The notes: generated from the sequence alone by a model not told the origin. Shown: positions 50,683 to 59,402, counted from the first letter of the stretch. The stretch is 64,000 nt of DNA from Winkia neuii (GCF_029011175.1 NZ_CP118946.1:558001-622000); one strand, 5' to 3'. Numbers and translations are program-made.

Positions 50683-51533
50683 GGCGCGGTATTGAACTAA
50701 AGAGCATCGACCAGGTTCGGCACATGCGACGTGCGGACCTGGTCGTTGCCGATATTCACAAGGCTCTTCGGGAGGCAGCTAAGCCCGGCGTCACCACCGA
50801 AGAACTAGACACGGTCAGCGCCCTCGTCATAGAGAAGGCCGGAGCGAAACCGAATTTCCTGGGTTACTACGGGTACCCGGCGACTGCCTGCATGTCTGTA
50901 AATGACACGGTTGTTCATGGCATCCCTGACGACTATGTGTTGCAAGAGGGCGACATGGTCTCCTTTGATTGCGGCGCCTACGTCGAGGCGGATGGCAAGC
51001 AGTGGCACGGCGATTCCTGCTTCACCATGATTGTGGGCGGAGACGACAAGGCTCGCGGCGATGACCTGACTCTGTCCCGTATTACTGAAGAGGCAATGTG
51101 GGCCGGGATTGCTTCGCTGGCGTCGAAGAAGCGGGGACTGACTATCGCCTGCGTAGGCGACGCAGTTGAACAGGTGGTAGCGGATGCCGCTGACAAGTAC
51201 GGCTGGGAGGCCGACATTGTCGAAGAGTTCATCGGGCACGGTATTGGGACGCAAATGCACCAGGCACCGGATGTGCTGAACTATTCGGTGCGAGGACGCC
51301 AGCCGAAGGTTGTTCCTGGAATGGTTGTTTGCGTGGAACCGATTCTGACTCGTGGCTCTGCCCAAGTGTTCACATTGGATGACGAGTGGACTGTCAAGAC
51401 TCACGACCATTCACATGCTGCCCACTGGGAGCACTCAGTGGCCATCTTGGAAGACGGCATCTCGGTACTATCCGCGCCGGACTTTGGTAAAGCCGGTCTG
51501 GCAAAGTACGGGATCGAACCCATAGAGCTGTAA
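50679..51533 (+). CDS. map: Methionine aminopeptidase type I
   Basis: 284 residues. The metal ligands sit in SFDCG, GDSC, FIGHGIG, VCVEPI and WEHSVAI; the N-terminal substrate His is in TVVHGIP. It removes initiator methionine from new proteins. Coupled to adk by a 4-base overlap. Followed by a strong hairpin. Confidence 0.95.
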   Translation: MRRGIELKSIDQVRHMRRADLVVADIHKALREAAKPGVTTEELDTVSALVIEKAGAKPNFLGYYGYPATACMSVNDTVVHGIPDDYVLQEGDMVSFDCGAYVEADGKQWHGDSCFTMIVGGDDKARGDDLTLSRITEEAMWAGIASLASKKRGLTIACVGDAVEQVVADAADKYGWEADIVEEFIGHGIGTQMHQAPDVLNYSVRGRQPKVVPGMVVCVEPILTRGSAQVFTLDDEWTVKTHDHSHAAHWEHSVAILEDGISVLSAPDFGKAGLAKYGIEPIEL

Positions 51534-51545
51534 GAAACCAATAAG

Positions 51546-51576
51546 GAATCCCCGGAAGGTATCCTTCCGGGGATTC
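51546..51576 (+). terminator. Hairpin after map
   Basis: GAATCCCCGGAAGG (51546-51559) pairs perfectly with CCTTCCGGGGATTC (51563-51576) across a TAT loop, 13 bases after map and 30 before the end of the convergent patatin gene. It can act in both directions; the tail is weakly T-rich. Confidence 0.82.
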
Positions 51577-51605
51577 TCTATGCCTAGATGTTGGGGCCTG
51601 GTGGG

Positions 51606-52481
51606 TTACAGGCCCAGCCATGCTTTCAGGTAGGGGAGGGTTTGCTGGCACTGGAAGTAGCCGGCGTCGTAGTTGGCCTGGAGTTTTTGTACTGACCGCT
51701 CCAACCCCGTAACCTGCATGTGCCAGGGGTAGTAGACGTATGCTCTGCCTTGCCGTTCGAGCTGCAGCAGCCGGCGCCGGGTTGCCTGATATTTTTTGTG
51801 GCGTTGCAGTAGGGCCTTGACTAAGTGCGGGTATTTCCTAAAAGCCCGTTTATAGAGGGCGGGATTCTTAGGTGCTTTCTTCACATAATCTCGGGGCCGG
51901 GTAAGGACCACAACGAAGTTCCTGTACCCGTCCATCTCGGCTGCCTCTAACGGAATGCCTCCGGACGGGCCTAGAGCACCGTCGGCGTAGAGCTCGCCGT
52001 CGATCTGCACGTAGTTCATGAGTCCCGGCATGGTGGAGGCGGCTCGCACCTTTCGCATCAGATCGGCCTCATCCCGGATATCAGCGCGGCTCCAGTAGAC
52101 GGGTTTGCCGTCCCGAACCCTAAACGAGCTGATCCGCAACTGTGCAGGATTATTCCAAAACGCTTCGAAGTCGAAGGGGAGCGGTGCATCCTGTAGCCCC
52201 GCCTCCTCATAAATGTACTTGGCATTGAAGTATCCATCCCCGCGCAGGAAGGAACCAATGGAACCAATGTTGGGATCGGCAATGAAATCTACGAAGGAAC
52301 GCTTTGCTCGGTCAGCGTCCCTGGACAAATAGTTGACAGCGTTCGAGGCTCCGGCCGAAATCCCAGAGACGTGTGGGAAGAAGATTTCGTTCTCAAGTAA
52401 CGTCACTACAAAAGGCGCGGTACCGGATGCGCGCATCGCGCCGCCCTCGAAAATTAGGGCTGTGTTTTCCAGTGTTGGCAT
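51606..52481 (-). CDS. Patatin-like phospholipase family protein
   Basis: 291 residues. The oxyanion segment is FEGGAMR (about 11-17), the nucleophile Ser42 sits in GISAG, and the catalytic Asp is in YADGALGPSGG (near 170). These give the Ser-Asp dyad of patatins, which cleave acyl esters of membrane or storage lipids. The C-terminal third is basic and helical. The ATG has AAGGAT upstream. It sits alone, opposite to the ribosomal genes. No signal peptide is visible, so it likely acts inside the cell or at the membrane. Confidence 0.87.
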   Translation of the reverse strand: MPTLENTALIFEGGAMRASGTAPFVVTLLENEIFFPHVSGISAGASNAVNYLSRDADRAKRSFVDFIADPNIGSIGSFLRGDGYFNAKYIYEEAGLQDAPLPFDFEAFWNNPAQLRISSFRVRDGKPVYWSRADIRDEADLMRKVRAASTMPGLMNYVQIDGELYADGALGPSGGIPLEAAEMDGYRNFVVVLTRPRDYVKKAPKNPALYKRAFRKYPHLVKALLQRHKKYQATRRRLLQLERQGRAYVYYPWHMQVTGLERSVQKLQANYDAGYFQCQQTLPYLKAWLGL

Positions 52482-52565
52482 ATCAATCCTTCCGATCCCA
52501 GTGTAGGAAACTGGCTACAAAGCTGCACAGCACGCTCAAAGCTACAGCAGGATTGCAAGTCTGTT

Positions 52566-52598
52566 TAGGCCGGGTGGGAAAGAAAGTGTAGGCCGGGT
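52566..52598 (+). repeat. Direct repeat TAGGCCGGGT upstream of small membrane gene
   Basis: TAGGCCGGGT occurs at 52566-52575 and 52589-52598, 23 bases apart (about two helical turns). It lies ahead of the small membrane gene at 52657. It could bind a regulator; that is inference. Confidence 0.5.
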
Positions 52599-52656
52599 AC
52601 CCTGCGCGTGAGGGCGAGCAAGAGTGCATGTAAGATCCAATTGGATAGGAGCAACA

Positions 52657-52875
52657 GTGGCAAAGTTTCTTTTCTACGCGGGGATTGTAATAGCAGTTAT
52701 CGCATTCGTGATTTCGTTATGGGAACTCTTTGGCACCCTTCCTTACAAGCTCCAAAACGCAACAATCCCCCTTGTAATTCTTGCCTTAGCTATGGTGAAG
52801 GGTGCCGAGATGCTGCGGAAGAAGAACAGTCAGGATGACGGCGACACCCAAACAGGGGAAGCAGCTGACAGATAA
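52657..52875 (+). CDS. Small two-helix membrane protein
   Basis: 72 residues from GTG at 52657, chosen because AGGAG lies 7 bases upstream; a GTG at 52624 has no such site. Two membrane helices (about 4-22 and 36-52) are joined by LWELFGTLPYKLQNATIP; an acidic polar tail (KKNSQDDGDTQTGEAADR) follows. Not recognised. Its layout is like that of the next gene. Confidence 0.6.
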   Translation: MAKFLFYAGIVIAVIAFVISLWELFGTLPYKLQNATIPLVILALAMVKGAEMLRKKNSQDDGDTQTGEAADR

Positions 52876-52957
52876 AGCAGACCTCCGTAGGCGCGAGGTG
52901 AGCGTTGCACGCGCGAAAGGCTGCTAGTAGCCTGGCATGGGAATAGGGGAGGTCGCC

Positions 52958-53197
52958 TTGGAAACTCTGTCAGTAATCCTAAAAGTGGGTATTGCAGCGT
53001 GCGCAGGAGCACTGGTTTACGCCCTCTTGCAGGACTCGACCCCGTCGTGGTTCTGGACTGTGGCCATTGCTATGTTGGTGGTATGTGGTGCTGAACTATT
53101 CCTGATCCACCTGATTCACAAAGATGACTCTGCCGAGGGCGGCGAAACGAGACACATGCAGGCAGGTGACACGCCTCTTTTCGAGGACGAAAATTAG
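52958..53197 (+). CDS. Small two-helix membrane protein, second copy by layout
   Basis: 79 residues from TTG at 52958, which follows GGGGAGG; an in-frame ATG at 52937 lacks a binding site. Two membrane helices (about 8-26 and 36-54) and an acidic tail (HKDDSAEGGETRHMQ). It shares the length, topology and LVVCGAELF-type second helix with the previous gene (LAMVKGAEML). Possibly a diverged tandem duplicate; function unknown. Confidence 0.6.
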   Translation: METLSVILKVGIAACAGALVYALLQDSTPSWFWTVAIAMLVVCGAELFLIHLIHKDDSAEGGETRHMQAGDTPLFEDEN

Positions 53198-53405
53198 GGC
53201 TAAGATTCTTTTCGGAGAGCCACAAGGGGCTAGCGAAATTAGTGTCCAACCTCACGTGAGGTATCAAACAGCCTAACTCCCTTTACCTGCTGGGCAATGT
53301 CGCCTATTCTTGATAGTCGGGTGTCCGTGCATACAGCTATGCCCGGATCTTGTCCACAAGATCTGTGGGCGCCCAGTAATTTACAGACAAGGTAGACGGA
53401 AGGTT
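53198..53405 (+). promoter_or_regulatory. infA upstream region with inverted repeats
   Basis: This gap holds a perfect 14-base palindrome ACCTCACGTGAGGT (53249-53262), a TTGATA at 53310-53315 with TACAGC 16 bases later (a weak promoter candidate), and GATCTTGT-CC-ACAAGATC (53346-53363) nested in GCCC/GGGC. GGAAGG upstream of 53406 is the infA ribosome binding site. Confidence 0.5.
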
Positions 53406-53627
53406 ATGGCGAAAAAAGAAGGCGTCATTGAAGTAAAGGGAACAGTCGTCGAGGCTCTTCCTAACGCAATGTTCCGCGTCAAGCTAGAAAATGACCACAT
53501 CGTGTTGGCTCACATTTCCGGCAAGATGCGTCAGCACTACATCCGCATCCTCCCCGAGGACACGGTTGTAGTAGAAATGTCCCCTTACGACCTTTCCCGT
53601 GGCCGTATCGTTTACCGCTACAAATAA
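53406..53627 (+). CDS. infA: Translation initiation factor IF-1
   Basis: 73 residues from ATG at 53406, preceded by GGAAGG. The OB-fold core [20 protein letters not shown] and the C-terminal [12 protein letters not shown] are standard. The frame extends upstream to 53310, but that part lacks homology. IF-1 blocks the A site during initiation. Thirty-three bases before rpmJ. Confidence 0.97.
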   Translation: MAKKEGVIEVKGTVVEALPNAMFRVKLENDHIVLAHISGKMRQHYIRILPEDTVVVEMSPYDLSRGRIVYRYK

Positions 53628-53660
53628 TCTAGACCGCGGCTTAGCCGCAGAGGTGAAACC

Positions 53661-53774
53661 ATGAAGGTCAAGCCCAGTGTCAAGAAAATCTGTGACAAGT
53701 GCAAGGTGATTCGTCGCCATGGCATTGTCATGGTTATTTGCGACAACCCAAGGCATAAGCAGCGTCAAGGCTAA
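53661..53774 (+). CDS. rpmJ: 50S ribosomal protein L36, zinc-binding type
   Basis: 37 residues, [17 protein letters not shown]. The zinc ligands CDKC, a further Cys in VICD and the His in PRHKQRQG are all present, so this is the zinc-containing form. Followed by a 133-base structured gap before rpsM. Confidence 0.95.
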   Translation: MKVKPSVKKICDKCKVIRRHGIVMVICDNPRHKQRQG

Positions 53775-53781
53775 CTTGGCG

Positions 53782-53866
53782 TCGGCCTCCTAGGCCGAAA
53801 GCGCTCGCTAAACGATCAAAGGATCGACCCCTGGTGACGGAGGCCAGGGCCGCAAAACTGGTGCGG
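53782..53866 (+). promoter_or_regulatory. Hairpin cluster between rpmJ and rpsM
   Basis: Four inverted repeats lie in a row: TCGGCCT/AGGCCGA (53782-53798), CGATC-AAAG-GATCG (53813-53826), CCCTGG/CCAGGG (53829-53849) and CCGC/GCGG (53850-53866). All stems are perfect. In enterobacteria S4 binds a folded leader at this same operon position, so a similar control is possible here; the link is inference. Confidence 0.5.
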
Positions 53867-53907
53867 AAAGCGAAGCGACGACCTCCGATCAAGATGGAGA
53901 AAACCAG

Positions 53908-54285
53908 ATGGCACGTATTGCCGGAGTCGACCTCCCCCGCGAAAAGCGGATGGAAGTCGCACTAACTTACATTTACGGCGTTGGCCGCACGCTATCGCAG
54001 AAGGCTCTAAAAGAGACTGGCGTTAGCCCGGACCTGCGCGTGAAGGACGCCACCGAGGACGACCTCGTAAAGCTTCGTTCCTTCATTGAGGGTAACTACA
54101 AGGTTGAGGGCGATCTGCGCCGCGAGGTGCAGGCCGACATTCGCCGCAAGATTGAAATTGGTTCTTACCAGGGTCTGCGCCACCGCTTCGGACTTCCTGT
54201 CCATGGCCAGCGCACCAAGACGAACGCTCGTACCCGCAAGGGCCCGAAGCGCACCGTCGCTGGCAAGAAGAAAGCAACTAAGTAG
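53908..54285 (+). CDS. rpsM: 30S ribosomal protein S13
   Basis: 125 residues. S13 in the 30S head contacts 50S and tRNA. N-terminal [19 protein letters not shown] and the C-terminal [17 protein letters not shown] are standard. ATG after GGAGA. Confidence 0.97.
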   Translation: MARIAGVDLPREKRMEVALTYIYGVGRTLSQKALKETGVSPDLRVKDATEDDLVKLRSFIEGNYKVEGDLRREVQADIRRKIEIGSYQGLRHRFGLPVHGQRTKTNARTRKGPKRTVAGKKKATK

Positions 54286-54325
54286 CAGCGCTAGTCGCTG
54301 ACCGACGACCTCAGAAGAAGGAAAA

Positions 54326-54718
54326 ATGGCCGCAAACCGCAGCTTCAAGTCGCGCCGCAGCGCGCGCAAGAACGTCACTCACGGACACGCGTACATCAAG
54401 TCGACGTTCAACAACACCATCGTTTCAATTACCGATCCGACCGGCGCCGTCATTTCTTGGGCATCTTCCGGTCAGGTTGGATTCAAGGGCTCCCGTAAGT
54501 CCACCCCGTTCGCAGCTCAGATGGCCGCCGAGGCCGCTGCTCGCCGCGCACAGGATTCCGGCATGAAGAAAGTTGATGTTTTCGTCAAGGGCCCGGGCTC
54601 TGGCCGCGAAACCGCGATCCGCTCGCTTCAGGCAACTGGCCTAGAGGTTGGCTCCATTCAGGACGTCACCCCGCAGGCACACAACGGCTGCCGTCCCCCG
54701 AAGCGTCGCCGCGTCTAA
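54326..54718 (+). CDS. rpsK: 30S ribosomal protein S11
   Basis: 130 residues. S11 lies on the platform near the mRNA exit. Core [17 protein letters not shown] and the C-terminal [18 protein letters not shown] are intact. The next gene is rpoA, not rpsD, after a 153-base gap. Confidence 0.97.
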   Translation: MAANRSFKSRRSARKNVTHGHAYIKSTFNNTIVSITDPTGAVISWASSGQVGFKGSRKSTPFAAQMAAEAAARRAQDSGMKKVDVFVKGPGSGRETAIRSLQATGLEVGSIQDVTPQAHNGCRPPKRRRV

Positions 54719-54871
54719 TCCGTCCGGCCTGGTTCTTCGGAACATTGGCCTAACGCTGAAACAGGGAATAATCCCGCACTCGTTTCACAACAAAAGAAAA
54801 GCCGGCCCCCCGGGGTCGGACGGAATCCTGGCTGACGTCATATAGCGGGCGTCGGAAAGAAAGGACAGATA
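54719..54871 (+). promoter_or_regulatory. rpsK-rpoA gap
   Basis: This 153-base gap falls where rpsD is found in many bacteria. I see no gene. It holds a stem CCGGCCC (54802-54808) with GGGTCGG (54813-54819), one wobble, and a GTCAT stretch ahead of the rpoA binding site AAGAAAGGAC. A possible local promoter is not evident. Confidence 0.4.
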
Positions 54872-55867
54872 GTGCTTATTGCACAGCGACCGAATTTGAC
54901 CGAAGAGGTAGTAAGCGAACAGCGTTCGAGGTTCACCCTTGAACCGCTAGAGCCTGGTTTCGGTTACACGCTGGGCAACTCCCTGCGTCGTACCCTACTT
55001 TCGTCCATTCCTGGTGCGGCGGTTACATCCATCCGCATCGATGGAGTGCCGCACGAGTTCTCAACGATTGCTGGCGTTAAGGAAGATGTTGCCGAAATCA
55101 TCCTGAACATCAAGCAGATCGTGCTTTCGTCTGAAAATGACGAGCCCGTAGTGATGTACCTTCGCAAGGCTGGCGAGGGCGTTGTTACCGCCGGTGATAT
55201 TACGCCTCCTGCCGGTGTGCAGATCCACAACCCGGACCTTCACATCGCCACCCTGAACGAGAAGGGCAAGCTAGAGGTCGAGCTGACCGTCGAGCGTGGC
55301 CGCGGCTACGTTTCTGCCGATCAGAACAAGGACCCGGATGCAGAAATTTCTCGCATTCCGGTGGATTCGATCTACAGCCCCGTCCTGAAGGTCACCTACA
55401 AGGTTGAGGCTACTCGTGTTGAGCAGCGTACCGACTTCGACCGCCTGATCGTAGATGTCGAGACCAAGCCGGCTATTAGCCCGCGCGATGCTCTGGCTTC
55501 TGCTGGTAAGACCCTGGTCGAACTATTCGGGCTTGCCCGTGACCTCAACATTGAGGCCGAAGGCATTGAGATTGGTCCTACCCAGACCGACGCCGAACTG
55601 GCTGCCGATCTGGCAATGACCATCGAGGATCTGGACCTGCAGTCCCGTTCCTACAATGCCCTGAAGAGGGAAGGCATTCACACTGTTGGCGAACTGGTTG
55701 CTCGCAGTGAAGCCGACCTGCTTGACATCCGTAACTTCGGTGCGAAGTCTATCGAGGAAATCAAGGCGAAGCTGGCTGAACTGGGCATGGTCCTGAAGGA
55801 CTCGCCTATGCCTGCCGGCGGTTTTGACGGAGAAAACGCAGGATCCATCCAGTTCAGTGACGAGTAG
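54872..55867 (+). CDS. rpoA: RNA polymerase alpha subunit
   Basis: 331 residues, GTG start. The N-terminal dimerisation domain (ERSR-like [20 protein letters not shown]) and C-terminal DNA-binding domain ([20 protein letters not shown]) are both full. Links the polymerase core to promoters and activators. Fifty-five bases before rplQ. Confidence 0.97.
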   Translation: MLIAQRPNLTEEVVSEQRSRFTLEPLEPGFGYTLGNSLRRTLLSSIPGAAVTSIRIDGVPHEFSTIAGVKEDVAEIILNIKQIVLSSENDEPVVMYLRKAGEGVVTAGDITPPAGVQIHNPDLHIATLNEKGKLEVELTVERGRGYVSADQNKDPDAEISRIPVDSIYSPVLKVTYKVEATRVEQRTDFDRLIVDVETKPAISPRDALASAGKTLVELFGLARDLNIEAEGIEIGPTQTDAELAADLAMTIEDLDLQSRSYNALKREGIHTVGELVARSEADLLDIRNFGAKSIEEIKAKLAELGMVLKDSPMPAGGFDGENAGSIQFSDE

Positions 55868-55922
55868 ATTCGGCCTAGCCGACAAGCTTTGATCTAAAAA
55901 TTTATTACCTAGGAGTACTAAG

Positions 55923-56495
55923 ATGCCTAAGCCCACTAAGGGCCCCCGCCTGGGAGGCAGCCCCGCTCACGAGCGCATCATCATCACCAACCTGTGCCGC
56001 GAGCTCATTGTCAACCGTTCCATCGTCACCACCGAGGCCAAGGCCAAGCGTGTTCAGCCGGTTATCGAAAAGCTGATCACCAAGGCTAAGCAGGGCACCG
56101 ATCACGCCCGTCGCCAGGTGTACTCGAAGCTGCGCAGCCAGACTGCAAAGCGCAGCGCCAGCTATGTGGATTACACCTACGAGCTGTTCGACGTAATCGC
56201 CAAGGAAATTGATCCGGAGCGCGAGGGCGGCTACACCCGCATCGTGAAGCTGCCGGCTCGTCGCGGCGACAACACTCCGATGGCCCAGATTTCTATCATC
56301 ACCGAAAAGGTGCAGAAGAAGGCCGTCGTAAAGGACGCCACCAAGACTGCTGAAAACGCAGCCAAGGAAGAAGAAGCAGCCAAGGAAGAGGCAACTGAGG
56401 CAAAGGCCGAAGAAGCCACTACCGAGGAAAAGGTTGAGGAAGCTAAGGCCGAGGCCGAAGCTGGCTCCACCGCTGCTGAGGCTGACGAGAAGTAG
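55923..56495 (+). CDS. rplQ: 50S ribosomal protein L17 with acidic tail
   Basis: 190 residues. The first 115-120 are the normal L17 core (GPRLGGSPAHERIIITNLCR, NRSIVTTEAKAKRVQP). The remainder is a highly charged, Ala/Glu/Lys-rich tail (KEEEAAKEEATEAKAEEATT) that is probably disordered; similar tails occur in other actinobacteria. It ends the alpha-type unit; a terminator follows. Confidence 0.96.
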   Translation: MPKPTKGPRLGGSPAHERIIITNLCRELIVNRSIVTTEAKAKRVQPVIEKLITKAKQGTDHARRQVYSKLRSQTAKRSASYVDYTYELFDVIAKEIDPEREGGYTRIVKLPARRGDNTPMAQISIITEKVQKKAVVKDATKTAENAAKEEEAAKEEATEAKAEEATTEEKVEEAKAEAEAGSTAAEADEK

Positions 56496-56514
56496 CCTTT
56501 AGATTTCCCGTATT

Positions 56515-56542
56515 AGGGCCGGTACCGAAAGGTGCCGGCCCT
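56515..56542 (+). terminator. rplQ terminator
   Basis: AGGGCCGGTACC (56515-56526) pairs with GGTGCCGGCCCT (56531-56542), one wobble, around a GAAA tetraloop. A T run starts a few bases later (56549-56553). Confidence 0.8.
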
Positions 56543-56591
56543 GAAACGTTTTTGGAGCGGCGTGCCGACCTGGCCGTTATAGGGTAGGCGT

Positions 56592-57362
56592 ATGAGTTTG
56601 CGAAATTCTGGGCCGGTTACGCTCACTATCGATTGCGGTGGGGGTGGGATCAAGGCTACTGCTCTGGACAGCCGGGGAACGGCTTTAGCTACGCCTGTGC
56701 GCACCCCAACCCCTTATCCCTTGCCGCCGGAGTTGATGACCAAGACGGTGGCTGATCTGGCGGCGGCATTGCCTAAGGCGGACCGGATCACCATGGGTAT
56801 GCCCGGGATGATCCGGCACGGGGTAGTGGTGGCCACCCCGCATTACGTCTGCAAATCCGGACCGCGCACGCGCGTACTACCCGAGCTGGTGGAGCAGTGG
56901 CACTTCTTCGATATGGCACGGGCACTGCGCGATGCGTTAGATATGCCCGCTCTGGTACTAAACGATGCGGAAGTGGCCGGCTATGGGGCTATCACCGGCA
57001 AGGGACACGAAGTCATTTTGACGCTGGGCACTGGCCTGGGCAGCGCCATATTTGATGGCGGAACACTTGCGCCCCACATAGAATTCTCGCAACTGCCGGT
57101 CAAATGGGGCCTTACTTATGATGATTACCTTGGCGAGCACGAGCGGCTACGCCTGGGGGAGGTGCATTGGTCCAGACGGGTACGCAGGGCGGTAGAATCG
57201 CTGCGGGCCGCGATTATGTGGGACCGGCTGTATATAGGCGGCGGCAACGGTGCTCACATTACCGACAGGCAGAGGGGGCTAATTGGCTCCGAAGTGGTCA
57301 TTGTTCCGAACGATGCCGGGGTCTTCGGTGGAGTACGCGCGTGGGAGTTCCAAGATGAGTAG
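56592..57362 (+). CDS. ROK-family kinase, polyphosphate-glucokinase-like
   Basis: 256 residues. Phosphate-binding motif LTIDCGGGGIKATALD, catalytic Asp in VLNDAEVAGYG, and adenosine motif ILTLGTGLGSAIFDGG are all present. Polyphosphate glucokinases of actinobacteria have this length and pattern and phosphorylate glucose using polyphosphate or ATP. I cannot tell the phosphoryl donor from sequence. TATAGGG lies just before the ATG, so the transcript may be almost leaderless. Its end overlaps the truA start by 8 bases. Confidence 0.82.
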   Translation: MSLRNSGPVTLTIDCGGGGIKATALDSRGTALATPVRTPTPYPLPPELMTKTVADLAAALPKADRITMGMPGMIRHGVVVATPHYVCKSGPRTRVLPELVEQWHFFDMARALRDALDMPALVLNDAEVAGYGAITGKGHEVILTLGTGLGSAIFDGGTLAPHIEFSQLPVKWGLTYDDYLGEHERLRLGEVHWSRRVRRAVESLRAAIMWDRLYIGGGNGAHITDRQRGLIGSEVVIVPNDAGVFGGVRAWEFQDE

Positions 57363-58194
57363 ACGACTGCGCTTGGATATTGCCTATGACGGAAGCGATT
57401 ATTCCGGATGGGCTAAGCAGCCTGGGCTTCGCACGGTACAGGGCGAGGTCGAAGACGTGCTTGCGATGATCTTTCGCATCCCGTGCCAGCTGACCGTGGC
57501 AGGCCGAACAGATAAGGGCGTGCACGCGTTAGGGCAGGTGGCTCATGTAGATGTCCCCGCCGAGGCTTTTGAGAGGCTGGGTCGAACCGGAATAGAGCGC
57601 CTGGCTAACCGGATGAATAAGATTCTGACTTCTAAGTCACCGGATGGAAAACCAGCACAGACGGTTATTAAGGGGGTCAGTGCGGTTAGCGATGACTTTG
57701 ACGCGCGTTTTTCGGCCACTTATCGCCGCTACATTTACCGGATTGCCCCTACGGTGTCATCTTGGATCCCAACTAGGACGGATCTGTGGCGGCTTGGGGC
57801 AGCGTTGGATCTTGCGGCTATGGGCCAGGCAGCTGCTGGGCTACTGGGCGAACATGATTTTCTGTCTTTTTGTAAGCCGCGTGAAGGGGCTACAACCATC
57901 CGGACGCTTCGAAATATCTACATCAGCCAGGTGGGTCGGATCGTAGAGATTGAGCTAGTTGCTGATGCCTTCTGTCACTCGATGGTGCGGTCTATCGTGG
58001 GGGCTCTGGTGGCTGTTGGCACTGGCAAGCACGGACCAGATTGGCCCGCAGTGCGACTGGCTGAAAAATGTCGGGGTTCTGAACCGCAACTCGCCCCCGC
58101 CGCGGGCCTTACTTTGGAAGAAGTAGGGTACCCGGACGAGGGCGAATGGGCAGTTCAGAGCCTAAGGACTAGGCGGGTGCGATCGCTAGACTAG
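57355..58194 (+). CDS. truA: tRNA pseudouridine synthase A
   Basis: 279 residues from ATG at 57355, where the family start RLRLDIAYDGSDYSGWAKQPG begins; an upstream frame in the previous gene is not used. The catalytic Asp lies in AGRTDKGVHALGQV. It converts uridines 38-40 in the tRNA anticodon arm. Overlaps the ROK gene by 8 bases; its stop interlocks with the convergent gene's stop. Confidence 0.95.
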   Translation: MSRRLRLDIAYDGSDYSGWAKQPGLRTVQGEVEDVLAMIFRIPCQLTVAGRTDKGVHALGQVAHVDVPAEAFERLGRTGIERLANRMNKILTSKSPDGKPAQTVIKGVSAVSDDFDARFSATYRRYIYRIAPTVSSWIPTRTDLWRLGAALDLAAMGQAAAGLLGEHDFLSFCKPREGATTIRTLRNIYISQVGRIVEIELVADAFCHSMVRSIVGALVAVGTGKHGPDWPAVRLAEKCRGSEPQLAPAAGLTLEEVGYPDEGEWAVQSLRTRRVRSLD

Positions 58195-59402
58195 CGACCT
58201 TCGTGGCGCTTTTTGCGTTGCTTCAGATACCCCGACAGGCCTAGCTGGGCAAGGGAGTCCAACACTAGTGCTGTACCAATCCCAGCTCCGGCTTTTAGCC
58301 AACCGGATTTGCGACCTTTTGAACGGAAGGCAGTAACTAGTAGTGCGGTACCTGCCGTTGCCTCTATCCCGGCCCATGCTCTAACAATCCAGGGCTTGTC
58401 TAGGGCTGCAGTGTGGTAGGCGCTCCACAGTTTAGAACCGGATTCCTCGGGCTTATCTAGCATGATGTCTACTGAGCTCCCTAGGGCGGAGCCCCAGGAA
58501 GAGGCTTCGAAGACGGCCACGTCGGGAAGGTCGGCAACCTGGACGTCCCCATCTAGGTAGTCGCCCAAAAAGTCTGGCAGGCCTAGCGCAGCGACCATCT
58601 TCTTGAATCCCTCGGTCCCTGAGGTGGCCAGCGCCCGATCCACGTCGTCACGATCTGCTAGCGGGTTTATCTCTGCTAGGCGGGCGGCCATCTGGTCTTC
58701 TCCGAAGTGTGCCCGGACAGCGGCTAGGAGACCGGCGGGGGCCTGGTCGTTCCAGCTGCCTACAACAAGGGTGGTATTCATTTGCCACGAATGGAGGAGC
58801 AGGGATTCTGACGGAATGTGGTCCCGCTGCTCTGTAGGGGCCTCTACTCCTGCTAGCCGGTGGTCGTCGTTGGAAGCATACAGCGCGATGGCGGGTAGCT
58901 CGGAGACCATTACGCCCGAGACCACGTCCTCTTCTGTACCCGCGTAAATAACGGCGCGCATACCTTCACCAAGCTCGACGCTGCCCACGTCGAGGCCCTC
59001 GGCGGCGGCAATGAAGGGTACCGAGGCGGCGGGCATCTTCGTTATTTCGACTACCCGTACTTCACCTTGCTTGGATTTTTCTGGATCCGGGAAAGAGGTG
59101 CCTTCGGGAACCTTGTCGGCGCTGGTGTTTCCGATCCACACCTCGGCGTGGAATTGCTCTGCCAGCTTTTCCGTGACCTCGGCTAGGTCCATTCCCGCCT
59201 GCAGCGAGGTCTGCTGCTCGCCCACGACGGCGACCTTTTCATTTTCATCAATGAGGACGGTAAGGCCTAGCAGGTGCGCCGTGTTGGGGTACCAGTCTAG
59301 TTCGGCAACAACACCCATATCGGCTAGCGATTTGGCAACGTTTTGCGGATTTAGTGAAGCGGCAACCAGTGCGCCCTCTTCGGGAATCCAATTAACAGTC
59401 AT
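58191..59402 (-). CDS. Uncharacterised 403-residue protein
   Basis: Not recognised. The N-terminal two-thirds is soluble alpha/beta sequence with many acidic residues. The last 70 residues (about 330-400) contain two hydrophobic stretches (EATAGTALLVTAFRS, AGAGIGTALVLDSLAQLGLSG) that may be membrane-associated, ending in a basic KQRKKRHEGR. No enzyme motif is obvious. ATG at 59402 with AGGAGTG upstream. Its stop interlocks with that of truA. Lies alone between truA and the DUF4032 gene (divergent). Confidence 0.5.
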   Translation of the reverse strand: MTVNWIPEEGALVAASLNPQNVAKSLADMGVVAELDWYPNTAHLLGLTVLIDENEKVAVVGEQQTSLQAGMDLAEVTEKLAEQFHAEVWIGNTSADKVPEGTSFPDPEKSKQGEVRVVEITKMPAASVPFIAAAEGLDVGSVELGEGMRAVIYAGTEEDVVSGVMVSELPAIALYASNDDHRLAGVEAPTEQRDHIPSESLLLHSWQMNTTLVVGSWNDQAPAGLLAAVRAHFGEDQMAARLAEINPLADRDDVDRALATSGTEGFKKMVAALGLPDFLGDYLDGDVQVADLPDVAVFEASSWGSALGSSVDIMLDKPEESGSKLWSAYHTAALDKPWIVRAWAGIEATAGTALLVTAFRSKGRKSGWLKAGAGIGTALVLDSLAQLGLSGYLKQRKKRHEGR

